From contig ATWD01000002.1 in NCBI GenBank assembly GCA_000421065.1, positions 124,001-188,000 of the forward strand: a stretch of DNA of 64,000 bases, written 5' to 3'. The position numbers were made by a program, and so were the translations under genes. Below are positions 1 to 7,920 of this stretch, piece after piece. Each line of letters begins with the position of its first letter. The first letter of the stretch is position 1. The notes beneath the pieces were generated by a model. The model ran no database searches and was not told where the DNA came from. It saw only the letters and a list, made by a program, of their open reading frames with translations. Origin of the DNA: Acidobacteriaceae bacterium TAA 166 (lineage in GTDB: Bacteria; Acidobacteriota; Terriglobia; Terriglobales; Acidobacteriaceae).

Positions 1-534
1 GTGATGCGGGTCGTTGTCCGCGTGCGCGATAAGGCAGCGAAAGGCGGTTGCCGGCAGCCGGGTACGTTTACGGATGGATTCAAGCTGCTCGGTGAGCGGA
101 GGATTCCCCTCCAGCACGATGAGATAACCGAAGACCGCCACTGGATGAAGATTTAGCGCCCAGAAGTACTGAGCTCCAAGGAGCGATACAACCGAGGGAA
201 GCGGAGTGGCGGCGGCGACCTCCGCTGGGGAGATGCCGAGGGTGCCGATGTCGTCCAGCAGCCAGTCGTCATGGTCCTGCTCCTCAATAATGTGCTGTTC
301 GAGGTAAGGTGCAACGATGTCGGCTACAGGATCACCGGAGAGTGAGACCGCGCGTTCGCGGGCCACGCGCATCAGGTGAAGTCCTCCCTGCATCACGCGA
401 TGAAGCTGAACAAGGAAGTCCGGCAGCATGGCTGCAAGCTGCGGGTGCAGCCAGAATCGATCGCTGGCGACATTCAACCGGCCTTCGGCGAGGCGAATCT
501 TGGCCCAGAGAAGGTCGCTGTGAGAGAGGGACAT
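1..534 (-). CDS. Heme-oxygenase-like diiron-type protein (C-terminus cut by window edge)
   Basis: The reading frame starts at an ATG whose complement is at 532-534 and runs for 178 codons without a stop to the left edge, so the C-terminus lies outside the window. The protein is helical, with an E-Q-H-I-I-E-E-Q-D-H pattern around residues 79-88 and a second H-x-D-N-D-x-H-H pattern at about 171-178. These spaced His/acidic residues are typical of iron-containing redox proteins with the TenA/heme-oxygenase-like fold (HDO group). Members oxidise small amino-acid-like or fatty-acid-like substrates, but no substrate can be named here. It is the most distal visible gene on the minus strand, 99 bp downstream of the Lys-rich protein gene. 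The family is reasonably supported by the motifs; the function is not. Confidence 0.55.
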   Translation of the reverse strand, partial: MSLSHSDLLWAKIRLAEGRLNVASDRFWLHPQLAAMLPDFLVQLHRVMQGGLHLMRVARERAVSLSGDPVADIVAPYLEQHIIEEQDHDDWLLDDIGTLGISPAEVAAATPLPSVVSLLGAQYFWALNLHPVAVFGYLIVLEGNPPLTEQLESIRKRTRLPATAFRCLIAHADNDPHH

Positions 535-633
535 CGGTATCGTTCCTGGATGAAGGTTGAGAGGTCTCCGCTGAAACCCGTTGCGCCCTTGCAACAGGTT
601 TTCATGGCGGAAAAAGACGGGGCTGATTCCTGG

Positions 634-912
634 TTAGACCGGGAAGTTGGGACGGGTGCTGGCCTTCGTCGCAAAGGGAGCGTCGCCAAGCTTTTTGCGC
701 AGCTTGATCAGGGTGCTCACCTCAGCGGCGCTCAGCTTGTTGATGACCTTGGGGTCGTGCTCAGACACACTCTCCTGCGGAATGACGTCTGCCGCAACGA
801 GACGGTCGAGATTATTGGTCTTCGGCTTTTTGACAGCCGATTTTTTGGCGGCTGTTTTCTTCGCCGGGGCTTTCTTTACTGCCTGCTTCAATGCCACTTT
901 CTTCGTCGCCAC
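634..912 (-). CDS. Short Lys/Ala-rich histone-like protein
   Basis: A 92-residue protein. I place the start at the GTG complementary to 910-912 because an AGGAG ribosome-binding site lies about 7 nt upstream of it, whereas the upstream extension of the open frame has no such site. Residues 1 to about 35 are a low-complexity Lys/Ala/Val tail built from short AVKK, APAKK and TAAKK units, like the tails of bacterial H1-like proteins. The C-terminal half is a small acidic/helical segment containing LSAAEVSTLIKLRKKLG. The family usually binds DNA without sequence specificity, and a role as a nucleoid-associated protein is an inference. It is followed by the HDO-like gene on the same strand. Confidence 0.6.
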   Translation of the reverse strand: MATKKVALKQAVKKAPAKKTAAKKSAVKKPKTNNLDRLVAADVIPQESVSEHDPKVINKLSAAEVSTLIKLRKKLGDAPFATKASTRPNFPV

Positions 913-1091
913 TGTCTTGCTCCTTCTCGATATGAAAACTCTTCCCCCCGCAATGATTCTTGCGTTTGGTGTAAAGATGAAACGCCTTGAGACTGGGGCA
1001 ATTGTATATGGCAAGGATTGATCGAAGATCAGCTTTTACTCGAAGGTTGCCCCGGGAGCTCATTTTTTTTGAGTAGTGGAAGATCCCCGAT

Positions 1092-2849
1092 TCAGAAGGC
1101 GCCCGATAAAGAAGGTGACGCGACTTTGCGGCGGGAGACGGAGATACGTTTGTAGACGACTGGCTCGGAGTCGTAGTCACGTGAGAGGGAAGCGGCAGCG
1201 CGCATCTTTGCAGATTGGGCAAGAAGACTGTTCATCTGCAGGTAAGCTCCATTCGTCCAGCCGAATCCGACGACGTTGCTCTTGTAGCCGGCGGCCACCT
1301 CTATATTGGCTGTTCCACTGACGACGTTGTACTTCTCCCGTATGGTGCCGTCATGCAGAAAGTTGTCCAGCACTGTGGCTGAAAACTTCGTGGCGACGCG
1401 ATCGGCATCGGTCGTAAAGCCATATTGGGCGAGGCCTTTGATCGCAAGCCATGTCGTGGGTGCCCAGCCATAGGGAAGATCCCACTGAATGCTGGAGTCG
1501 AAGTCGCTCATCGCCAGCCCTCCGGACCGTTCAAACAGAGGAAGGTGGAGGCGAAGCGCAGCGGCCTGAGTGGGTGAGGCCAGCCCGGCCCAGAGGGGGT
1601 AGAAGATCGTCACATAGTTATAGGTGGAAGGGCGGCCGTTGACGAAGTCGTAGTCGTAGAACATCCCTCGTTGAGCGTTCCACAGATACTTATTGATCGC
1701 TGCCTTCCGCGCAGCCGCGCGGCGGGTCCACTCGGCCGCCTGGCCGCGCCGGTTCAGGAGCGTCGCGAAGTGAGCCATATCGCTCTCGTACTTATAAAGC
1801 AGGCTGTTCAGGCACACTGGAGCATAGTGATCGGTCGATCCGCTGAAGGGGCCGAAACGGAAGCTGGGATCGAAGCCGGATTCGCGCATCGCCCGGTCGC
1901 CGCGGTAAAAGGCCTCGGTCAGTCGATGCCCCTTCAGATGAGCTGCTGCGCAGACCGCTGAAGCCGTAACGTCACAGCTTGTCTTCGCCAAGTCGACGGC
2001 TTCGGCCGGGGTGGGACTCTCCGGAGCCTCCATCAGGTAGTCGGTCGAGACGCTGGGATGATCGAGCAGCCACCGAATGACGTCAGGATAGTAGGTGCTG
2101 TCATCGGCCATCTCCGGCACCGGTCCAGTCCCGACATCCGAGTAGCGGGCCAGGCCAGTCTCCCCAGCCAGATGGGGAGCTGTGGTCCAAACGCTGTAAT
2201 CCCTGCTCGCGTTGTCGTAAGCGCGGGCCAGCCAAGCGCGGCTTATCGGACGGCCCGCAGGATGCTCATAGACCTCACGGATCATGGAGGTCAGGAAGGG
2301 GGGCTGGGAACGGGTGAGATAGTAGGTGCGGTTTGCGTTGAGAATCGAGCCGTAGTTTTCGATCTCGAAGAAAAAGTTCTCGAGGATGTCGCGGGCCAGA
2401 TCGGTGCGTTTATCCGCGACCAGTCCCAGCAGAATAAAGTAGCTGTCCCAACCATACATCTCGTTGAAGCGGCCTCCGGGAACGACATAGGGATGAGGAA
2501 GATAGAGGAGGCCCTCCTCTTTGACGTCGGCGGCTGTGACATCGCCCATGCGGGCAATCTTGCGGGGCAGGTTGCGGACCTCGACCTTGCATTGCTGCTG
2601 CATGGCGGCCACGGACGGTGGGATCTCCATGCCCGCGGGGAGATACAGCACAGGAGACGTGGTGACCTTGGGATCGACGACCGACTTGCAGCTCGACATC
2701 GACCGCGAAAGGGTGTCCCAGCTCGAATGAATGTAGGACAGAATCTTTGCCTTCTCTGCGGCAGTGGGACCTGCGGCCTGTGCTTGCAGGGAGCCACTCG
2801 TGGAGCACAGCAGGGCCAGAAGGACCGCAAGTCGAAGGATCGGCTTCAT
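1092..2849 (-). CDS. treA: Periplasmic/secreted alpha,alpha-trehalase, GH37
   Basis: A 585-residue protein with a signal peptide (residues 1 to about 25, ending in a LQAQA cleavage-type site). Both GH37 trehalase signatures are present: PGGRFNEMYGWDSY at 124-137 and QWDLPYGWAP at 455-464. A conserved ESGFD motif puts the likely catalytic Asp at 327, and an EKYN motif near the C-terminus is a candidate for the catalytic base. The enzyme hydrolyses trehalose to two glucose molecules, and the signal peptide places it in the periplasm or outside. It is transcribed divergently from the rhamnose cluster across a 306-bp gap. Length is normal for bacterial TreA. The 90 codons after the second signature look intact. 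Confidence 0.92.
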   Translation of the reverse strand: MKPILRLAVLLALLCSTSGSLQAQAAGPTAAEKAKILSYIHSSWDTLSRSMSSCKSVVDPKVTTSPVLYLPAGMEIPPSVAAMQQQCKVEVRNLPRKIARMGDVTAADVKEEGLLYLPHPYVVPGGRFNEMYGWDSYFILLGLVADKRTDLARDILENFFFEIENYGSILNANRTYYLTRSQPPFLTSMIREVYEHPAGRPISRAWLARAYDNASRDYSVWTTAPHLAGETGLARYSDVGTGPVPEMADDSTYYPDVIRWLLDHPSVSTDYLMEAPESPTPAEAVDLAKTSCDVTASAVCAAAHLKGHRLTEAFYRGDRAMRESGFDPSFRFGPFSGSTDHYAPVCLNSLLYKYESDMAHFATLLNRRGQAAEWTRRAAARKAAINKYLWNAQRGMFYDYDFVNGRPSTYNYVTIFYPLWAGLASPTQAAALRLHLPLFERSGGLAMSDFDSSIQWDLPYGWAPTTWLAIKGLAQYGFTTDADRVATKFSATVLDNFLHDGTIREKYNVVSGTANIEVAAGYKSNVVGFGWTNGAYLQMNSLLAQSAKMRAAASLSRDYDSEPVVYKRISVSRRKVASPSLSGAF

Positions 2850-3075
2850 TCAGACATCTCCGTTTGCTGGAACCATTTTAAAGCCCCATCGCATCAATCC
2901 GGTGTGTACCGAGATAATGAGTTTGGATCGCAAGCAATCGAGCACGAAAGCTTTCCTTTTCTAAAAGAGCCTTGCAGTAGAGATACCAAAGGCGCCAATC
3001 TTCCGAAAAGCATTCCACCTTATTCGTTATAGATACTCTAGAAAGAACAGTCGCTTTCGAACTAAGCGGATATTT

Positions 3076-3093
3076 CTTCTGTTTCATCAGAAG
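3076..3093. promoter_or_regulatory. Inverted repeat CTTCTG-N6-CAGAAG upstream of rhaI
   Basis: A perfect 6-bp inverted repeat with a 6-bp spacer, 63 bp upstream of the rhaI start codon. Its position and symmetry suit a regulator binding site or part of a leader hairpin. No direct evidence links it to the nearby regulator. Confidence 0.3.
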
Positions 3094-3130
3094 ATGCTCT
3101 TGACCAAAATAAAGTTCCAATAGAGACTTA

Positions 3131-3145
3131 TTTTCGTAAAAGAAA
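3131..3145. promoter_or_regulatory. AT-rich imperfect palindrome TTTTC-GTAAA-AGAAA before rhaI
   Basis: An imperfect palindrome ending 10 bp before the rhaI start codon. It resembles the perfect ATTTCT-N4-AGAAAT palindrome at 5630-5645 in front of rhaEW. The shared TATTT...AAGAAA arms suggest one regulator acts on both genes. This is inference from two sites only. Confidence 0.3.
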
Positions 3146-3155
3146 CGAGGCGGCG

Positions 3156-4352
3156 ATGACAGAGAATGGAATGCAATCGAAGCAGGAGATCGTTTGGGCG
3201 GCGTTGGACGGCTTTCGCATCGAGATTCCTTCCTGGGGCTTCGCGAACACCGGGACCCGATTTGGTAAGTTTGTGCAAAACGCCGCCGCAACCACCCTTG
3301 ACGAGAAGTTTGCCGACGCCGGTGAGGTGAATCGGCTCACCGGCGTCAGTCCCACTATCGCCCTGCACGTCCTGTGGGACCTTCCCAACGGAACCGCGGA
3401 TGCGGAGAAGATCCGCTCTCTCGAAAAGGCTCACGGCGTAAAAGCCGGGTCGATCAATCCCAATCTCTTTCAGTCGCAGGAGTATAAGTTCGGCTCCATC
3501 GCCAACCCGAATCCCGAGATTCGGAAGCTGGCGCTCGACCATCTGCTGGAGTCGGTCGAGATCGGCCGCGCGCTGGGCAGCCGCGATATCTCGATCTGGG
3601 TCTCGGATGGATCGAACTACCCGGGCACTCAATCCATCAGCCGCCGTATCGGATGGATGGAAGAGGTTCTCGGAGCGATGCACGCTGCGACCAACGATGA
3701 GCAACGCCTCCTGATCGAGTACAAACCCTTTGAACCCGCCTTCTATCACACGGATATCGCCGATTGGGGCATGGCTTTGCATCTCGCCCAAAAGGTGGGA
3801 CCACGGGCCAGGGTCCTGGTCGACACCGGTCATCATTATCCAGGGACCAACATCGAGCAGATCGTGGCTTGGCTGCTTCACGTCGATGCTCTGGGGGGCT
3901 TCCACTTCAACGACCGCAAATATGCGGATGACGATCTGACCCTTGGCTCGATCGATCCATACCAACTCTTCCGCATCTTTCACGAGATCCTGAGCGCGCC
4001 GTCCTCGGCCACCGAAGGCGTGGCGTACATGATCGATCAGAGTCATAATCTGAAGGGCAAGGTTGAGGCCATGGTGCAGAGCGTTGTAACGGCCCAGGAG
4101 CTCTTCGCCCGCGCTGCCCTGATTGACCGTAAGACTTTGGCTCAGCTTCAGGATGAGTGTCGTCTGATCGAAGCGGAGGAGCTCTTCCGCGACTTCTTCT
4201 GGACCGACGTCCGCCCCATGGTCAGGGCCTGGCGCCAGTCTCGAGGATTGCCTGCCGATCCTCTCGAGCATCTCCGCCAGAGCGGGTATGTTGACCGCAT
4301 TGCGGTCGCGCGCGCAGAGAAGAATCGCAACTCCGTCTCCACTTACGCCTGA
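3156..4352 (+). CDS. rhaI: L-rhamnose isomerase, RhaI type
   Basis: A 398-residue TIM-barrel isomerase that converts L-rhamnose to L-rhamnulose, the first intracellular step of rhamnose use. It belongs to the RhaI subtype found in Streptomyces, Pseudomonas and Bacteroidetes, not the E. coli RhaA form. The metal-binding segments are visible: LIEYKPFEP (Glu), LVDTGHHYPGTN (Asp and His), and FHFNDRKYADDDL (His and Asp pair). The start at 3156 follows a GAGG sequence 6 nt upstream; a second in-frame ATG 15 nt later is also possible. It is the first gene of a plus-strand rhamnose cluster, followed within 75 bp by a regulator. No binuclear metal ligand appears to be missing. Confidence 0.88.
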   Translation: MTENGMQSKQEIVWAALDGFRIEIPSWGFANTGTRFGKFVQNAAATTLDEKFADAGEVNRLTGVSPTIALHVLWDLPNGTADAEKIRSLEKAHGVKAGSINPNLFQSQEYKFGSIANPNPEIRKLALDHLLESVEIGRALGSRDISIWVSDGSNYPGTQSISRRIGWMEEVLGAMHAATNDEQRLLIEYKPFEPAFYHTDIADWGMALHLAQKVGPRARVLVDTGHHYPGTNIEQIVAWLLHVDALGGFHFNDRKYADDDLTLGSIDPYQLFRIFHEILSAPSSATEGVAYMIDQSHNLKGKVEAMVQSVVTAQELFARAALIDRKTLAQLQDECRLIEAEELFRDFFWTDVRPMVRAWRQSRGLPADPLEHLRQSGYVDRIAVARAEKNRNSVSTYA

Positions 4353-4423
4353 CCCTCCCTCTTCCGGAAGTGTCCCGAGCTGGGGTAATAATAGTCGGAG
4401 CTATCCGGAGGAGCCCGCACTCG

Positions 4424-5524
4424 TTGGCCAAGACATCGAAGCGTCTTTACCTTATTCCCGTCCTCTCCAAGTCTTTAGACATTCTTGAGCTGCTTCAGGC
4501 CGAGAACAAACCGATGTCGCTCGAGGTGATTCACCGGAGAACCCGCATCTCCAAGACCACCGTCTACCGTGTTCTGAAGACGCTGGTTCATCGCGGTTAT
4601 CTAGCTCAATCGCAGGATGGAATGTACCGGCACGTCATGCGACCGAAGAAGCTGCGCTTCGGCTTTGGCGGCCAGAGCGCCGACATGCCGTTCTCCGAAG
4701 AGGTGACGCGAAGCCTGCGTGACGCCGCCGCTGCCTCAGGGGTGGATCTGGTCGAGCTCGATAACCGGTATGACGCAGCTACGGCGGTTCAAAATGCTGA
4801 AGAGTTCATTCGCAGCCGGGTCGACCTGATTATTGAGTTCAACGTCGAGCAATCGGTGGCCGCGGTCATCGGCGACAAGGTCGCCTCGGCCAATATTCCT
4901 CTCATTGCCATCGATATCCCTCATCCCAATGCGACCTACTTCGGCGTGGACAACTATCGCGCCGGAGTCGAAGCCGGGGAGATGCTGATCCGTTACACCC
5001 AGACGGAGTGGGATGGCAGGATCGATCGTGTCATCGGTCTCGATCTTCCAGAGGCCGGTCTGCTGGTGCAGGGCAGAATCTCAGGAGCCTTCGAGGCCGT
5101 GCGATCTGCGCAGCCGAGTCTTCCCGAGAGCGCCTTTTTACGGATGGACGGCCGAGGGATGCGTGAGATCAGTGAAAAGCTGATCACGGATTATCTCCAG
5201 AAGAATCCGAAGGATCGTCACATCCTCATCGCTGCCGCCAATGACAGCAGCGCCCTGGGAGCCATTGACGCCGCGCGAAAGCTGAAGCGGCAAAAGCATA
5301 TCGCTGTCGTAGGCCAGGATTGCATTGGAGAGGCCCTGGAGGAGATGAAGTCTCCCACTTCTCCCTTGATCGCATCCGTCTCGCACGAGACCAGCTCGTA
5401 CGGCCCCAACCTGATGGGGCTTGGGTTAGCCCTGCTGAAGGGGCAGATCGTGCCTCCCTATAACTATGTAAGCCACCGTCTGGTCAGCCGGGCAACCCTG
5501 CCGGAGCCGGTGGGTAGACTCTAG
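4424..5524 (+). CDS. IclR-type HTH fused to a periplasmic-binding-protein-like sensor domain; probable rhamnose regulator
   Basis: I choose the TTG at 4424 (366 aa) because GGAGGAG lies at 4407-4413, ten bases upstream. An upstream ATG at 4370 would add 18 residues with no clear ribosome-binding site. The first ~70 residues form an IclR-like winged HTH (SLDILELL, then the recognition helix RISKTTVYRVLKTL). The remaining ~280 residues are not the usual IclR effector domain. They resemble a type I periplasmic sugar-binding protein or LacI core, with a two-lobed alternating alpha/beta pattern, a GVDNYRAGVEAGEM segment and VVGQDCIGE. There is no signal peptide or membrane segment, so it is a cytoplasmic transcription factor. 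Its place between rhaI and rhaEW makes control of rhamnose genes likely. The effector (rhamnose or rhamnulose) is inference. Confidence 0.75.
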   Translation: MAKTSKRLYLIPVLSKSLDILELLQAENKPMSLEVIHRRTRISKTTVYRVLKTLVHRGYLAQSQDGMYRHVMRPKKLRFGFGGQSADMPFSEEVTRSLRDAAAASGVDLVELDNRYDAATAVQNAEEFIRSRVDLIIEFNVEQSVAAVIGDKVASANIPLIAIDIPHPNATYFGVDNYRAGVEAGEMLIRYTQTEWDGRIDRVIGLDLPEAGLLVQGRISGAFEAVRSAQPSLPESAFLRMDGRGMREISEKLITDYLQKNPKDRHILIAAANDSSALGAIDAARKLKRQKHIAVVGQDCIGEALEEMKSPTSPLIASVSHETSSYGPNLMGLGLALLKGQIVPPYNYVSHRLVSRATLPEPVGRL

Positions 5525-5540
5525 GTTATGGGTGAAGAAG

Positions 5541-5573
5541 AGCGCTGCCCGCGTAGGGCGCTTGGCCGGCAGA
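5541..5573 (+). repeat. Short remnant of the dispersed palindromic repeat (copy A)
   Basis: About 33 bp carrying only the two ends of the larger repeat family described at 49708-49894: a left end AGCGCTGCCCGCG and a right end GGCCGGCAG with almost nothing between. It lies in the gap between the regulator and rhaEW. It looks like an internal deletion derivative. Confidence 0.45.
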
Positions 5574-5629
5574 CCTTACACTTGAAGAGGTCCATAAACT
5601 CGTTGGAAGCTCCTTCTGAGCGCTCCTGT

Positions 5630-5645
5630 ATTTCTCATAAGAAAT
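5630..5645. promoter_or_regulatory. Perfect palindrome ATTTCT-CATA-AGAAAT upstream of rhaEW
   Basis: A 6-bp perfect inverted repeat with a 4-bp spacer, 61 bp before the rhaEW start codon, in an otherwise gene-free gap. It resembles the imperfect palindrome at 3131-3145 before rhaI and is a candidate operator of the local regulator. Confidence 0.35.
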
Positions 5646-5706
5646 ATTTGCCGTATTGGTCTACGCTGTGGAATGATGGTGGTCGAATTTCCCAACGGAG
5701 AAGACA

Positions 5707-7920
5707 ATGGCTGCGAATGGACAGTTGAAGTTTCTGGAAGATAAATGGGACGAGGCGGTTGCATCCAAGCTGGACGCGCCGGAGCTCCTGCGCTACCGCA
5801 GCAATCTTCTGGGCTCCGACCTGCGCATTACCAACTTTGGCGGCGGAAATACCAGCTCCAAGCTCGATGAGAAGGACCCCGTCACCGGCGATACCGTCAA
5901 GGTGCTTTGGGTCAAGGGCTCCGGCGGCGATCTCGGCAGCATCAAGCGCGCCGGCTTCGCCACCCTCTATCTTGACCGCCTGCTCGCGCTTGAGAAGCAG
6001 TACAAAGGCGTCGCCGAAGAGGACGCCATGGTCGCCCTCTATCCCCTGGTGACCTTCAACAATAATCCCACCGCGGCCTCCATCGACACGCCTCTGCACG
6101 GCTTCCTGCCCTTCGCCCACGTCGATCACCTCCACCCTGACTGGGGAATCGCCCTCGCCGCCTCGGCCAACGGCAAGCAGAAGATGGAGGAGTTCAATAA
6201 GGAGTTTGGCCACAACCTCGCCTGGCTCCCCTGGCAGCGCCCCGGCTTCGAGCTCGGAATGATGCTGCGCAAGATCGTTCAGGCCACCCCCGGCTGCGAC
6301 GGCGTCGTGCTCGGCGGCCACGGTCTCTTCACATGGGGCGACACCCAGCGCGAGTGCTACCTCAACACCATCACCATCATCGACCAGATCGGCCAGTTCA
6401 TCGCCCGCCACGCCTCCGAGCCCGGCTCCGGCTACAAGACCTTCGGCGGAGCCCGCGTGAAGTCGCACGAGGACCGCGGCAAGATCGCCGCCCAGGTCAT
6501 GCCCTATCTTCGCGGGGCCGTCTCGCGCAAGCAGCGCTGGATCGGCAGCTTCACCGACTCCGATCAGGTCCTCGGCTTCGTCAACTCCGAGTACGCCGAA
6601 AAGCTCGCCCATCTCGGAACCAGCTGCCCAGACCACTTCATCCGCACCAAGATCCGTCCCATGTTCCTCAAGTGGGACCCCGCGACCGATCCCAAAGAGA
6701 TCCCCGCGATCATCGAAAGCTCCCTTGAGACCTATCGCGCCGAGTACACGGAGTACTACACCCAGCATGCTCTGCCCGAATCGCCCAAGCAGCGCGATGC
6801 CAGCCCCACCGTGGTCCTCCTCCCCGGCGTAGGCATGTTCACCTTCGGCAAGAACAAGACCGAAGCCCGTCTTACCGGAGAGTTCTACATCAACGCCATC
6901 GGCGTCATGCAGGGAGCCGGAGCCCTCGGCGGAGGCGTCGACTGCAAGGAGATCCCGCAGGCCGGTCCCGCCGCCTCGGCCGACCAGTTCACCGTCTACG
7001 ACAACTACGTCGCCCTGCCCCCCAGCGAGGCCTTCCGCATCGAGTACTGGGCCCTCGAAGAGGCCAAGATTCGCCGCCAGCCGCCCGAGAAGCAGCTCAG
7101 CCGTCAGGTCGCCCTCATCGTAGGAGGAGGCAGCGGCATCGGCCATCAGGTCGCCCTCATCGCTGCCGCGCGCGGAGCTCACGTCGTCGTCGCCGACCGC
7201 GACGCCGCAGCCGCCGAGCGCGTCGCCGAGGAGTGCAAAGCTATCGCCGGAAAAGAGGCTGTAGGCTCCACCACCATCGATATCCGCGACCGCAACGCCA
7301 TTCAGTCCGCGCTCGAGGCGACCATCAAGCTCTTCGGCGGCATCGATATCCTCGTCAATACCGCGGCCATGTTCCCCTCTTCGCCGGACGGCATCATCAC
7401 CGACGCCCAGTGGGCGCTCACGCTCGAGATCAACGTCACGGCGAATTATCTCCTCGTCGACGAGGCGCAGAAGATCCTCAAGGCCCAGGGGCTCGACTCG
7501 AGCGTCGTTCTCACCAGCTCCGCCAATGCCGTCGTGGCCAAGCGCGGAAGCGAGGCCTACGACGTCAGCAAGGCCGCGCTCAGCCACCTCGTCCGCGAGC
7601 TCGCCGTCAGCCTCGCTCCCAAGGTGCGCGTCAACGGAATCAGCCCCGCCACCGTCGTCAAGGGATCGACCATGTTCCCGCGCGACCGCGTGAAGGCCTC
7701 TCTCACCAAGTACAAGATCCCCTTCAACGACTCCGGCAGCGACGATGATCTGCGCAACGCCCTGGCGCAGTTCTACGCCGAGCGCACCCTCACCCACACC
7801 CCCATCGACCCCAAGGACTGCGCCGAGGCCATCATGTTCCTCGCCGGTCCCCTCACCCGATGCACCACCGGCCACATCATTCCCGTCGACGGCGGTCTGG
7901 TGGAGGCGTACCTGCGATGA
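5707..7920 (+). CDS. rhaEW: Bifunctional L-rhamnulose-1-phosphate aldolase / L-lactaldehyde dehydrogenase
   Basis: A 737-residue fusion. The N-terminal ~440 residues are a class II aldolase/adducin domain with GGGNTSSKLD, a zinc-ligand-type His segment (HVDHLHPDWG) and LGGHGLFTWGD. The C-terminal ~260 residues are a short-chain dehydrogenase with the GGGSGIGHQVAL nucleotide-binding loop, catalytic Ser in LTSSAN and an intact Y-D-V-S-K motif. The family cleaves L-rhamnulose-1-phosphate to DHAP and L-lactaldehyde and oxidises the aldehyde to lactate. A GGAG ribosome-binding site lies just upstream of the ATG. The stop codon overlaps the start of rhaB (ATGA), which indicates translational coupling. 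All visible catalytic motifs are intact. Confidence 0.92.
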   Translation: MAANGQLKFLEDKWDEAVASKLDAPELLRYRSNLLGSDLRITNFGGGNTSSKLDEKDPVTGDTVKVLWVKGSGGDLGSIKRAGFATLYLDRLLALEKQYKGVAEEDAMVALYPLVTFNNNPTAASIDTPLHGFLPFAHVDHLHPDWGIALAASANGKQKMEEFNKEFGHNLAWLPWQRPGFELGMMLRKIVQATPGCDGVVLGGHGLFTWGDTQRECYLNTITIIDQIGQFIARHASEPGSGYKTFGGARVKSHEDRGKIAAQVMPYLRGAVSRKQRWIGSFTDSDQVLGFVNSEYAEKLAHLGTSCPDHFIRTKIRPMFLKWDPATDPKEIPAIIESSLETYRAEYTEYYTQHALPESPKQRDASPTVVLLPGVGMFTFGKNKTEARLTGEFYINAIGVMQGAGALGGGVDCKEIPQAGPAASADQFTVYDNYVALPPSEAFRIEYWALEEAKIRRQPPEKQLSRQVALIVGGGSGIGHQVALIAAARGAHVVVADRDAAAAERVAEECKAIAGKEAVGSTTIDIRDRNAIQSALEATIKLFGGIDILVNTAAMFPSSPDGIITDAQWALTLEINVTANYLLVDEAQKILKAQGLDSSVVLTSSANAVVAKRGSEAYDVSKAALSHLVRELAVSLAPKVRVNGISPATVVKGSTMFPRDRVKASLTKYKIPFNDSGSDDDLRNALAQFYAERTLTHTPIDPKDCAEAIMFLAGPLTRCTTGHIIPVDGGLVEAYLR

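Larger units (their letters stand above)
2850..3155. other. Divergent intergenic region between trehalase and rhaI
   Basis: This 306-bp stretch is clearly more AT-rich than its neighbours and contains no convincing gene. It must hold the promoters for the minus-strand trehalase and the plus-strand rhamnose isomerase. Two inverted repeats occur near its right end (3076-3093 and 3131-3145) and are listed separately as possible operators. Confidence 0.6.
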
